Shown here: one piece after another, positions 31,966 to 43,235 of the stretch
Position numbering within the stretch: the stretch's first letter is position 1
Layout of the letters: each line of letters opens with the position of its first letter
Assembly: GCA_023213395.1 (NCBI GenBank)
Contig: CM041465.1
Coordinates: forward strand, 249,185,741-249,249,740
DNA from: Cycas panzhihuaensis
Taxonomy: Eukaryota; Cycadophyta
Direction of reading: 5' to 3'
Length of the DNA stretch: 64,000 bases
Position numbers and translations under genes: made by a program
The notes under the pieces: model-generated
Database searches by the model: none
What the model saw: only the letters and a program-made list of their open reading frames with translations
Told to the model about the DNA's origin: nothing

Positions 31966-33214
31966 GACGCTTTCCTTCAATAATCTGGCCGTCTTGAACA
32001 GTTGAAGTAAACCATTTTGGCAAATTTTTAACTGAAGTAACTTGAACCTCAATGTCGTCTAGTCTGAGTGATGGATCAAAAGACGATGTGCTAGGATTAA
32101 GTGGAGTAGTATCTGTTGATGTAGACAGTCCAGCTGGCGCAGATGGAGTACATGATGTGGAAGATTGAGAGGGAATGAAGTACTCAACAATCTTTTTACC
32201 TTTATCAAGAGGAGGTTGAAAGGATGCACTTTCCAACTCCTTAGGCTCTTCTTCAGAAAAGATTACATCTCTTGAGAAATGCATTTTCTTTCCAACAAGA
32301 TCATACAACTTGTAAGCTTTACTATGAATGGTATAGCCTACAAAGATGAATTTTAGATCATGTTTGTCTAACTTAGATCTTTGCTGATCGGGGATGTGCA
32401 TATATGCAGTACACCCAAATGTCCTTAAGAGACTGACAGTTGGCTTCTTACCAGACCAGGCTTCTTCTGGTGTGATGTCGGTGACTGTTGAGGTAGGACT
32501 CCTATTTGCCACATAAGCAGCCGTGTGAAATGCTTCCACTCAATATGCTCGTGTGAGTCCTTTTCCATGCATCATGGCTTTGGCTTTGTTTGCCAAAGTC
32601 CTATTCATACATTTAGAGACTCCGTTTTGTTGAGGAGTATGAGGAGTAGTAAGTTGTCTCTGAATGCCATTATTCTTGCAGAATTGAGTGAATTCATTTG
32701 AAGTGAATTCACCTCCATTATCTGACCTTAGAATTTTGATTGTATAGCCAGATTCATTCTCTACTGCAAGCTTGAATTCCTTGAACTTCTGGAATGCTTC
32801 AGACTTCTATTTGAGGAAGTAGACCGAAACTTTGTGAGAGAAATCATCTATGAAGGAGATACAATACAATGCACCTCCAAAAGATGTTGTGGACAGAGGT
32901 CCACATAAATCAGAATGTATCAGTTGGAAAGGATATGATACACGCCATGCTTTTCCTTTAAGAAAAGGCAATCTATGTTGTGTCCCAATTATACAAGCTT
33001 CACAAAGGCATTTGGAACCATATAACTTTGGAAGTCCATGCACCATGTTCTTGTTTACCATCAACTTGAGATTGTCTAAACTCAAGTGGCCTAGATGATG
33101 ATGCCAAAGCTACATCTTTGTTGATGATGGCGTGACAAAGTAAGCAGAATCAGAAGTTATATTATTTGCATCCAACTTATAAAGATCATAATCTTCATAA
33201 CCAATGGTTATAAT
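31966..33214 (-). pseudogene. Copia-D integrase, catalytic Glu replaced by Lys
   Basis: Blocks: LSLDNLKLMVNKNMVHGLPK with KCLCEAC, LIHSDLCGPLSTTSFGGALY (first Asp present), LRSDNGGEFTSNEFTQFC (second Asp present), QQNGVSKCMNRT, where the family has S-E-R. Codon 32612-32614 is AAA (Lys), so the triad Glu is lost. The C-terminal part YWVEAFHTAAYVANRSPTS, TFGCTAYMHIPDQQRSKL, LYDLVGKKMHFSRDVIF is in the 318-codon frame. Stops occur near 32539 and 32806. Confidence 0.88.
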
Positions 33215-34542
33215 CTAATCATGCTTATCACTGATAACACATTTCCCATTTTTAAACAAGATGCTCATCTGTTGCTTGTCTAATTGGCTAACAGATAGCA
33301 AGTTCTTCTCCATGGAAGGAATGTAGCAAGCATCATCATTGGGAAATGTTAAAGAAGGATTTGAAGAAGAATGAAATGAGGTAACTTTGCCTATATTAGA
33401 GATCTCCACTGATTCATTATTGCCAAAAGTTACTGATTTACCATTTCCTTCTTTGATGTCTTGAAGAAGTTCTTCACTTCCAGTCATGTGTCGTGATGCC
33501 CCCGAATTGATGATCCAAGTTTGATCAACATCTGAAGTGTGATAAGCACAAAGTAGCTTATCTTCTTCTGCAAACTGATTTGTGTGGCATTGATTGCCAC
33601 CTCTAAAACACCCCCTTCCTCTTTGACCTCCTCGATTTGGTCGAGAGGGATATTATTGTTGTTGCTGAAACCGTTGTTGTTGTTGGAACTGCTGACAAGG
33701 CTGTTGTTGTGTCTGATGTGGCTGCTGTTGTTGTGTACGCTAAAGATCGGCTTTCTTCTTTCGACAATCAAGAGCAATGTGGCCAACCTTGCCACAATAA
33801 TGATAGATAACATTGCCTTTTGAAGTGCCAATGTTCATATTCCTAAACTATTTTATAAGTGAAGATTTGGGAGTTTGTTTGGCCTTCAACTTGACCGTGA
33901 AGCTCCTGAAGTAAATGCACCATTATCATTTTCTTTATCATAAATTTGCTCCTCTTGAAATAACAAACTCTCTAGTTGATTGAAAGTCATTACAGAAAGA
34001 GAGCCATCTTGAGTGATAGATGAAATAAAGCCATTGAAATCTTTAGGCAAAGCTCGAATGGTGGTGGTGACAAGCTCATCCCTTGAAGCAGGTTTGCCTA
34101 AAGTATTCAATTAATTACAAATTTCTTTAATGGAAACAAGAAATGCCGACATAGGCTTTACATACTTTATTGAATGAAGCTTTGCTTTGACCAACAAAAT
34201 GTGAGCTTCATCTCGCCTTTCATATAAGAAGGACAAAATGTCCCAAGCTTTCTTAAAAGTTTAAGCATTTACAATATTTTGATCAACATTTACATCAATA
34301 ACCATAAGCAAAAATGCCAAGGCTATTTCATCCTTGACTTCCCAAGAAGCAACATAATCGATATCAAGATCAACAACCCCACCATCAACTTCCATAAGTT
34401 CAAGTACAGGATATCTGCCAAAAACATAGTCCCAAAGTTCATTCATTTTTAAGAGGTTTTGTGTTTGCCTCTTCCAATCTTAACAATTCTCTTATCCTGT
34501 CAACTTGATTGTGCATGCATTGAGCATATTTAAAGCAGCCAT
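33215..34542 (-). pseudogene. Copia-D gag and protease
   Basis: Gag ATG at 34542 (MAALNMLNACTIKLTG, then stops), MNELWDYVFG and DEIALAFLLM (34261-34446), NTLGKPASRDELVTTTIRAL (33886-34110), zinc knuckle YHYCGKVGHIALDC with the first Cys replaced by Tyr (codon 33803-33805), a Gln/Asn-rich repeat-encoded stretch at 33640-33740, then protease: DSGA-like site near 33490-33515 and MTGSEELLQDIKEGNGKSV at 33487. Broken by several stops. Confidence 0.83.
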
Positions 34543-36760
34543 GTTTAAGTTGTAGAAGGCTTGAAGCTAGCAGATGACTTGGAAACTCAATGCTTTTGTC
34601 GCTTAAGTTCCACCTTCTAACAAAACCAACAGTCTTGATCTTACTAGAAGATCCGACAACTGAATGGAGTGATAAGGGGTGGAGGGCTAAGCAAAAGAGT
34701 TGGTCCAACCCTGATCTATAAAGGAGATCCAATAGTTGACCAAGCTAAATCTAGGACAAAGCAGGTAGGGTTGATCTGCATGGACGTACCATACTTTCCT
34801 TGGGATTCACAGCCCCAATAACACCCTTTTCGAATCTCTTTTCTCTCAAGCAACTTTAATTGTCGTGCACTGATCGTACGATCGGTAGGGAATGCACCAA
34901 GCTTAAGGTTATTTTAGAGGCAAGGTTTGAACCTTTTTCGGGCCTCTCCTACTTGATTTTAAAGTTCACTTTTAGAAGATTTAAGTGGACTTTAGAATAA
35001 GTTTTACTTGGATGATGTAGATGCTTGATTTTACAGTGATAAAAGAGCTTCAAGGTGAAGCAATTAAGTACATCACAATGATCACTTGAGTGATTTACAA
35101 GAGCACTTTTAATGTGAAAAAGAGTGCTATCCAATCCAAGTAAAGTAAAAATATTGGCACTTTAAAGAAGATGCTAAGTGCTTCAAAGCATAAAGTCTTT
35201 GTGTAAGGAATGCAAGTGGGTTCCTTTTAATGCTTAAAGAGGAGAGAAGAGTCACTTGCAAGTTGAAGACGCCAAGCACCACATGTTGGGACTTTGAAAT
35301 AGTCCCAACAATCAACAAAATAAAGTGATTTTATTAAGTAAAAATGTTTTGAGCCCCCCTTTTTTGACTAAGGGCAATAGGTCACTATGCAAGGTGCCTT
35401 AAAAAAAATGTTAAGATAATGATAAAAAATCACTTTAACAAACTGTTAACACTTAAAATCACTTTATCAAGGCCTTTTAACACTTATACAACATGAAGCA
35501 AGTGTTAAATGAGGCAAAAAATGCCAAAAGACAAAGATTGAAATTACACTTTTTTGACAACTTTGAATAGCAAGAACACCACGCAGGGAGCCTTGAATGA
35601 GAGCTTAAACCAGCGAATTTAATCTTTGAAGATAGGAGACTGGCTGAGCTATAGTGATTTAATGAAATCACTAGTTACATCAAAGATTTTAATCTTCAAA
35701 AATTGAAAAAAAGTTGATTTTTCCTTTAAAAAATATTAAGCCAAAAGTCAAAAATGACTAAGAGAAGGCTTAAAAGAGAAGGAAAAGTATTAATTTTCAG
35801 AATGCAGATCACTTGGAAGGCTGAAATAGTCTCTAAATCACAGCATTTTGAGTGATGAAGTCTCCTGAGGATAGGTGTTTTTTAATGTTTAAAACTTAAA
35901 TTAAAAGTGACTTTGGAATAAAAGTATTATGTAGAATGGAATATACTCATGAATATTCCAAATAACATAACATAAAGTTCAAACTTATGAAAAGAGTAAA
36001 GAAATTTTAGAAGCTTCTAAAAGATCGAATTCGAATGGGGCGGGACAGTAGTGGCCATGGACACACAAGAGCTCATATCTCTTTAACGGATCCGTGGATG
36101 AACTAAAACTTCAGAGGTAGGGGCGCCCACCACAGACGGAGGTCTCGTGCAAATTTTAGCTAGTTCCGACAAGTGACAAGAGAGAACGAATTGTATGTGT
36201 CTTTGGAGAGGCTCCCAGGTCAAATGATGAAAAATCTACAGTGTGGCTGTCTATAGTTCCATCTCTTCTTCGTAGAATATCTGTGGCACCTTTTAAGAGT
36301 TGTGTAGAGATTCTCAGATGAGCAAGAGCCTTCAAGAGTGGTGCATGAGCTATTTGTGCTTTTTGAATGGGGATTGAGTGTTAAAAATAGCCCAGAAATA
36401 CTTCACAGCCAACAGAGAGTCAGTAGTTCATGATAATCTCAGTCAATGAGCTTTAGAATTCTTCAAAATACTCCTAAAATTGATTTGTGAGAAGAACCAA
36501 CAAAAAAGTTCAGTTTTTAGTGCAAAAACACATAAAAACATGAATAAAACTAGCTTGAAACCTCTGAAAAAAAGTCTTAGATCAAAGTGCAATCATTTCC
36601 AACCTTCAGAAAACTTCATAACAACCTTGATCTACAAAAATGAGCTTTAATAATCCTTGGATCGCCTTCGGAGAGCGAAAGTCGTCACCAAGGGGGTGTA
36701 AAAACCCACTCTAAGTCTCCTTTGAAGTAGAATTCAAACAGAGAGAACTAGTCTCCTCTA
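34543..36760 (-). other. Copia-D 5' leader
   Basis: About 2.2 kb, non-coding, aligned by eye with the A leader over most of its length. It holds the conserved block 34760-34960 with ATGGACGTACCAT at 34780-34792, the block 35340-35405 (ACTAAGGGCAATAGGTCA), and the primer-proximal hairpin at 36665-36681. Confidence 0.75.
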
Positions 36761-36772
36761 GCTCTGATACCA
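36761..36772 (-). other. Primer-binding site of Copia-D
   Basis: Minus strand TGGTATCAGAGC, identical to that of A and B. Confidence 0.92.
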
Positions 36773-36774
36773 AA

Positions 36775-37220
36775 TGTGATAAAAGGCTAAAGGATTAAAG
36801 TGCCTAAGACCTATAAAGCCAAGATCTTGAAGATAGTTCACCTCTAGTTCTAAATAACATAAGAGCAAAACTAAGATAAGTAAGATCAAGGAAGCAAAAT
36901 GACACCAAGGTGTGAGGAGGAGGAATTAGTCCTACTCTAAAGAATACCAATTGATTAGCAAAAATGGCAGCATAACATTACACTTCAACTCTACATGTGA
37001 GACATGAGGAGAGGTCTCAATATGTAGCGTAACTAAGGTTACCTAACACTATTGGATGTTTGCCAAGTGGGGACATGTGTCCATTAGGCTCTCAAGTGAG
37101 CAAAAATGCATGAGAGTCCATTTGACCCTTTAGTTACAATGTTATGTCACTAAGATGAAAGTGGATGTGCATTTTATCACTTAAGTGATTAGTCACCCCA
37201 TAAAGTACAAAATAATAAAT
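36775..37220 (-). repeat. 5' LTR of Copia-D, truncated and internally deleted
   Basis: The inner end (minus ...TTATCACA) is intact. Matches the 3' LTR until 37220, after which unrelated sequence follows. About 48 bases are also missing at 37070/37071, starting inside the dyad so that only its left arm remains. The TATA region reads ATATGTAG on the plus strand (3' LTR ATATATAG), so promoter strength is probably reduced. Confidence 0.85.
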
Positions 37221-38488
37221 GGCAATTCATTCATTAGAATTGAAATGCCCTTGACAAACCACTACATATGGCAATAGATGTTCTTAATCTGAAATGGTAT
37301 AACATAAAGAAGATAGTTGCAAACAAGGACCTAAAGGCAGTAGCAAGATTTTACAAAACAGGAAGGCCATTTTTGGTACAAGCAAGGATGCTATGACTAT
37401 TACAGAACAGTCTGCAATCTTTGTCCGAGCAAAAGGGTCATTCTTGTTAGCTAAGAGATTGTATGACAATAGTTTGAAGGAGCTCACACATTGATAAGCT
37501 CTCGGCAAACATAAAACACCACATGTATAGCATTTTATCTGCTAATTGTTTTCTTAGAGTGCTAGTTCTGCTACTTGTGAGAGGAACTAGAGTACTTACA
37601 GATTCATTCATTCTGCCAAAAGAAATTGATTAGAATCATAAAGAGTAGAAAACATAGTTTACATCCAAAAACGCTCTTCATCTCTCATCTCAAAAAGACA
37701 AGGGTTGCAATGAGGGACCTTCTGCTAGATGGAATGTTTCTCTTGAATCGCCATGGAGGTTGCAAGGTACATGGCATTACAAACTTATCACCACCCAATG
37801 CAAATGAAAAGGACCATTGCACCTCTTAAAAATACCAAGCTTGAGCAAGGCCTTGGATTTGAGGAGATGTGACCCTATATTAGCATATTTAATATTTAAG
37901 TCACTTTCAGCTTTTGTTTGCTGCTTATCAATTTATGATCTGTTTATGGCATTAATATTTGTCATTTGTGTAGCTACTTGATAGTTGTAATGATAACATC
38001 ATAAAAATAATTCATTTGATTTTACTATTTAGTAGCTTACATAGTTGTTTAGCATGTCATTGTGTACGTGTTCAATAATTTTAATTAATAATTTATTAAT
38101 GATCAATTACATTTTTCATTCCTCTTTACACCACCCAACAAAAAAAATGACGAACTCAAATCCACAAACCCTATTTTCACAAGGAGAATCAAAGAACCCT
38201 AGAACCTACAGACACAACTACCTTGATATTTATTGTTAATGATAGCATGGTTTTGCCTGTTTTGTTGAAAATATAAAGGAGAAATTAAGGCTCACACACC
38301 AATGTTCCACACTTCTATCATATGCATAGCAATTGCTTCCCATAATATATCCTACATCGCTTTGTTTTCCTTTCTCCACATGCACCCAATGCAAAGCACA
38401 TATCATGAATATCAATCAATAACATTAACAGAAATAATAATACTTGAATGCAAAATTTATATACAATACCAAAGAGCTCCAAGCATAC
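37221..38488. other. Gene-proximal sequence, no exon assigned
   Basis: Begins at the deletion edge of Copia-D. It should hold downstream exons of the minus-strand host gene if any survive. Protein-like stretches on the minus strand (for example near 37284-37508, and 37690-37790) lack clear splice sites, so none is called. Confidence 0.35.
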
Positions 38489-39133
38489 CTCAAGCATTCC
38501 AGACACTAGACTTTTCATGCCTGGACGATGATATTCTGATGTTCTGGACTTCAATTTAAATTCAACTGTCTGAGTACTGCTAAGCGATCTACGCATCCAG
38601 CAAGAAGTTTCACTAGTGACAACTTCAGTTTCTCCATGGTTTGGTTGATTTGAACGAAGAGCCATGCAAACCAGGTTTGGGGAGCAAAGACTCCAAAACA
38701 AAGAAGCAAGAACTGCAGTTGCATTTTCACTGATACCTGTGTCGAACTCTAATAACGGCAATATACGGATACAGCAGCGCAACCATAAAAAAATATCATC
38801 AAGTTCTGTATGATATGCAGCAGACTTGGTATTGTTGCTGCCAAATATTTCAGTTCCGTCTTCAACAGAGGCAAGAATCATTTTGGCCTGCTTACTTAGC
38901 TGCATGAAAAGCAGCTCATGAAGAAACTGTACAAAACCTAACTTGACCTCAATCTTAGTCCTTATGATACTGACAGAAATTGTATTAGCATCCGGACAAT
39001 TATAATTGTTTGCTGACAATGCTGAAGATAAGCATAGTAACAGGCAAGAAAGTGGCTCCAAAATATGAGCCTTTGAGATCTGCAAAACACATACCACCAA
39101 ATTTTTATGGCAACCAACTAAAAATTCATGCAA
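38489..39133 (-). CDS. Unidentified host gene, internal exon (exon 2)
   Basis: A 215-codon stop-free stretch in an otherwise stop-rich region, bounded on the minus strand by a pyrimidine-rich acceptor (TTTCTTGCTTCTTTGCAG before 39133) and a donor GAG|GTATGC at 38489/38488. Both ends are in phase 0. It reads LHEFLVGCHKNLV, LEPLSCLLLCLSSALS, LGFVQFLHELLFMQLSKQAK, DDIFLWLRCCIRILPLLEFD, TAVLASLFWSLCSPNLV, ending GMKSLVSGMLE. Leucine-rich helices suggest an alpha-helical repeat protein, but I do not recognise the family. An alternative acceptor at 39080 would drop the first 18 codons. It is unlike the transposon genes in codon use and has no retroelement motif. Confidence 0.55.
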
Positions 39134-40686
39134 CTGCAAAGAAGCAAGAAAGAAAATCACAGATTCTACAAATCCTCAGTGAGAAGACGCTTGTTAGGAT
39201 GTAAAGTAGAAGCACGTTATTCAATAGTTCGGCAATAAGATACTCTTCTTAACTGACGGAGATGGCATCCCTAGAAATTCTAGAACCACATCCTTGCTAA
39301 AGCTCAGAAACAAACCACAAATATTTTGAAAACACTTCAAATGGTTATCTTTGAACTTTGCATGACCTTAACATTTGATTGTACAGACTGGAAAAGCAGA
39401 GAGAACTAAGCAAGAGCTATACAAGTCAAATAAGCGAATGGGAAAGCAAGCACTGAAGAAGTTGAACTAGCAAAAGGGGGAGATTATTAGGAGTTTTGTC
39501 CAGCAAACAGGCATTTTGGTAGTTAGCCTATGTTGTTATTTCCAGTCCGAATATTTAACTCCAAGGGAATAGAAAAAGCTTTGCCTCACGTAATATAACC
39601 AGCATTTCAATGAAAAAAATACAGAAAAGGCTTCAAGTGAAACAGTCAGAGAACATGGCAAAAGAAAGTAAGCGCTTGGTATAAAAAAATTCAGTAGTTT
39701 TTTTGGTATCATGTACACATCTAGGGTTTCAAGGCGGCCAGAAATGTTTCAGTGCTGTACCATTTTAACAACCAGAAACATTTCGATGTAGTTGTGGACC
39801 AAAACGGCGCCTTCAGCCGCATTTGGGTATACCTGAGATTTAATACGGGCGCGCAATGCTGTGCAAGTTCGTATTTCGGCAATGATGTAATCACAACCAT
39901 AATCATGTGTCCGACAAAATGAGAATATTATTTTTGTTAGAGCTCATGTTTCAAAATTAAATTAATATGGATCTGGTGCTCGGGCGCCTGAACAAAAATG
40001 CAACACAATGCAAACAATTTATGAAGAGAGAAAAAAGGGTGATCTGATACTAGCGAATGTAGCTCCAGAATACGAAGGGCTTCCATTTTCGTAGAAATTT
40101 TGCTTGAAAACAGACACCATCTACATCTATTGGCCAGACTAGTTGCACAGTACACACACCTTGGGGTTTCGACACATTACTAACGGGTCTGCTATACTAG
40201 CTACCGTGTGGTATTTGTCTACGAGCGGTCACAAGTCCAGTCCACTTGCAAATGTGTCAGGGAAGTTCTACAATACGCCAACCAATGTAGACTAAGCAGG
40301 TTTGGTCTTGTCGTTCCTATGCAGTATTTGTCAGCCAGAGCTCGCAAGTTGAATCCCCTCCAGTATGCATCAAAACAGTTCTAAAACACACAGACCAAGT
40401 GGACGAGGTCTACTTCTTACCGTGCACCATTCCTCAACCAGTGGTCACAAGGCCAACCCTCATCACAAGTGTTCTAACTTCTACAATACACGCACCCACA
40501 CAGAGACCAAGAAGCCAGGCACCACACTGTACCTGTCTACTGGCAACAGGACTCCAATCACCCCGTCCTCCCTAACATTGCATGTATGCAGACAACTGCA
40601 ATGCAAACTCCAACCCCCTCTTTGAATTCCCATTTTCTACATAAATAAATAATAAAGAGCTAAAGCTGGTGGTTATTGAAGTGTAC
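39134..40686 (-). other. Probable intron 1 of the host gene
   Basis: Lies between donor CAG|GTACAC (40687/40686) and acceptor TTTGCAG (39134). Both exons are in phase 0, so splicing keeps the frame. It contains three degenerate ~120-base repeats at about 40200-40500 (shared GGTCACAAG and TTCTACAATAC blocks). A 72-codon frame at 39937-40155 does not fit the phase and is left out. Confidence 0.5.
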
Positions 40687-40857
40687 CTGGGTCTCGGCAA
40701 TTAATGCATAATAATAAGAAGAAAGATCTTCGAAACACTCTGAACATTCTTGAGTTTCTGCTGCCGAATTACTGTGAGTGGAAATCCGTTTCTTCAGAGT
40801 ATTTAAGGCCACAAGTGCCTTCCAATCTGCTAAACCACCATTCTGTGCATCATCCAT
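40687..40857 (-). CDS. Unidentified host gene, first coding exon
   Basis: ATG at 40857 in good context (GGAAGATGG), 57 codons: MDDAQNGGLADWKALVALNT, then LKKRISTHSNS, ECSECFEDLSSYYYALIAETQ before the donor CAG|GTACAC. The next exon in phase is 38489-39133. Sequence upstream (40858-40935) is more GC-rich than its surroundings, and TATATAT-type stretches lie at 41037-41062. Product unknown. The gene is probably truncated at its 3' side, where Copia-D's broken end lies 1.3 kb away. Confidence 0.5.
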
Positions 40858-43064
40858 CTTCCTTGCGCCTGCGCAGGACGAACATTAAGGTCGAGCTCAA
40901 AATTCTCCCCAATGAGCGCTAAGATGTATGTCTCACTTTACCTCGCCCGCTCTCTTTCGAAACCAAATTCAAACTCTTTCAACGTGATTCGAGGCGCTCA
41001 CTTAACTCCTCAATTGCATCAAAACGGATATGAAAAAATATATAACATATATACACACACACAAAAATACGACTACATGACATCAGCAAATGAAGTGTGT
41101 CTATCTATGTGCATACTTTGTATCTACTCTTTTATACTTCCATATTTAATAGACCATTTTAATTTCGTTCGAATAGATTATATGGTATGTGCTTGATTTT
41201 TTGTACACCTATTTTATATATATTACATTTTCTTGCATAATAATATACTCTGGGTTCCCTACATGAGGACTTCTGGCCCAAGTAGGATAATATAATACTC
41301 TTTTTTAATGAGCATGGAACCATTATTGTTCTTGCATCCTTCCACTTCTTCTTACAAGCTTCATTGTGTAAGACTTAACTTCCATAAGTAAGGATGACAT
41401 CTTATTATTGTCCTTAACTAAATGTTCATATTCCATGAGAGTCTCCCAACATAGGATAAATAAGAATGCATCCTTCTATTAGTTATGAAAATCTTTATTT
41501 TTGATAAACATAGACCTACTATTATTAATGGTATTTGGTGAATATGTATTGAAGCTTCTAAAGATGACTTATTAGGAGATAAAAATAGATCACAAGATGT
41601 GTCCCATCCTTGTTTATTAAATAAACAAAAAATAAAACTAAATCGTGCTTGGATCCTAAAATAAGCTTCTAACATATATATGTCCTTAACTTACGTCCAT
41701 CACCCTTACAGAGGATTTATAGCTTAAGTGATACTCCATAGCCTCATGCCTCCCTTTAACCTAACCTAGGCCCCCTTAGTTAATCTCAATTGAATAATAA
41801 CATCTTTTAAAAGCCTTATTCATTCACACGACTTTGAGTTAAATCCCTTTCCATGATGCAAGTGAAGACTAAAAAGGTAAGGACCCTTATTAGACATAGA
41901 ATATGGATCTTGGTAGGGAGGAAAAGAATATCCTTTGAATCCCTAGTAGAGATTGTCTTATCTCTCTAATATCTAATCCCTCTAGCATAACTTAATGTTC
42001 TTATCACCATCAAAGGCCCACCATCTTCTTAAAGTACTTCTATTAACTCATTAGTATCTATGCTTTGGCATATTTATAAATGGAATCTAATGCAACTTAA
42101 TGTTTAGTCATTACATTAGATTACTTCCTCAGTTTCCTATTTTATATTAATTCAAACCATAAACAAGAATATCAATATTTTAGAATTTTAGAATATTTGT
42201 GTTTATTGCATTTTTTAAGCCTCGCATATTAAAGTTATATGTTTAGTCTTATGCACTTATAGAACATAGTTTCCATTTAAGGCATCTCTTAATTCTTTAA
42301 AATAGAATGGCTAGTCTCTCTTAAATATAAGTTTAATTACTTAAATAAACTAAAATATGTGATGTTCTACATCGGCTAATGTTATAATCATAATTGTAAT
42401 CCTAATCTTAAATCTATTTTTGGTGTTATGCCACTTCCCTTGTGGTATAATTATGTATCATAACACTAAACACTAAATATACATGACTATAATATTTCAA
42501 ATATTTACTAGTATATTATATTATATTATGTTATAGAGAGAGAGAGAGAGAGATACATAGATCGATGAATAAAGATCATGTCCTTCATTATGTATATATA
42601 TATAATTTATAATACTCTATATAAATTTACATAATAAGTTATTATGAATCCATCAATTGATTATTTTACAACAAACTTTTACTTTCAAATGGTTACAAAG
42701 TGTAATTCAAAAGAATGGACAAATAAAAGTGTTAATATTTCAAGCTTATAAAATCGTATTACATCAAAGAATATATTTTAAAGAGAATATCATTCTCAAG
42801 GAAATGTTTTAGGAATAATAATAAGATTAAAAGGTGCTCTCTTTATTCAAAACGCAAACATATGGTTGTTAAAGCTCCATCATAACCTAAATTCAAAATT
42901 TATGTGTATTATTATAAGCACATGTTAAATAATTACCACAACTAGTTTCTTTCATGATGTATGTGAACCAACTTTATTTATATGCATAACCATTAGCAAA
43001 GAATCAACAATAGTAAGATTGTTAAATAATTATTCTTTGATTTATTAGTTTATAAATTGTCGCC
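40858..43064. other. AT-rich intergenic DNA
   Basis: 40858-41100 is the likely promoter side of the host gene. The rest has no supported gene. A (AG)n microsatellite is at 42535-42553, next to TA-rich stretches. Confidence 0.5.
42535..42553. repeat. (AG)n microsatellite
   Basis: Pure AG repeat of about nine and a half units, preceded by TATTATAT repeats. Confidence 0.9.
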
Positions 43065-43235
43065 ACCAGGTTGAATGTTGGGGCACATTGGTAGGTATCT
43101 ACCCTACGATGTTGGAAGTCCCACGTTTAACCCCACTAGGGGTTATAGGGGAGAACTAGATGAAAGGGTGATAAACCCTAACAAATAGGGATTTGATTTA
43201 GCTTGCTTAGTATATACCGTAAAAAAGAAAGTCAC
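43065..43235 (+). mobile_element. tRNA-like SINE candidate
   Basis: The plus strand reads GGGGCACATTGGTAGG, like a tRNA D-arm with a pol III A box, and 30-odd bases later CCCACGTTTAACCCC, like a T-arm with a B box whose GTTC is changed to GTTT. Then comes an unrelated stretch ending in TACCGTAAAAAAGAAAG. The 5' part resembles tRNA-derived SINE heads, but the B box is imperfect and no clear target duplication was found. It could be a decayed tRNA pseudogene. Confidence 0.35.

Larger units (their letters stand above)
29832..37220 (-). mobile_element. Copia-D, nearly full-length, outer 5' LTR end deleted
   Basis: Same family as A and B but more diverged. 3' LTR 29832-30362, polypurine tract 30363-30372, RNase H, RT, integrase, protease, gag, leader, primer-binding site 36761-36772, 5' LTR 36775-37220. 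The 5' LTR lacks the outermost ~53 bases (equivalent to 30310-30362), so no target duplication can be checked. It sits inside Copia-E. Genes carry stops and frameshifts, but long frames remain (318 and 188 codons). Confidence 0.92.

Noticed and set aside
37284-37508. 74-codon minus frame as a downstream host exon
   Set aside because: No clear splice sites in phase 0 and no recognisable similarity.
39937-40155. 72-codon frame as a possible extra host exon
   Set aside because: Its phase does not match exon 1, and the AG sites that could precede it lead to stops.
38489-40857. Naming the host gene as a known meiotic or HEAT-repeat protein
   Set aside because: I compared it from memory with several such families and found no convincing motif, so it is left unnamed.
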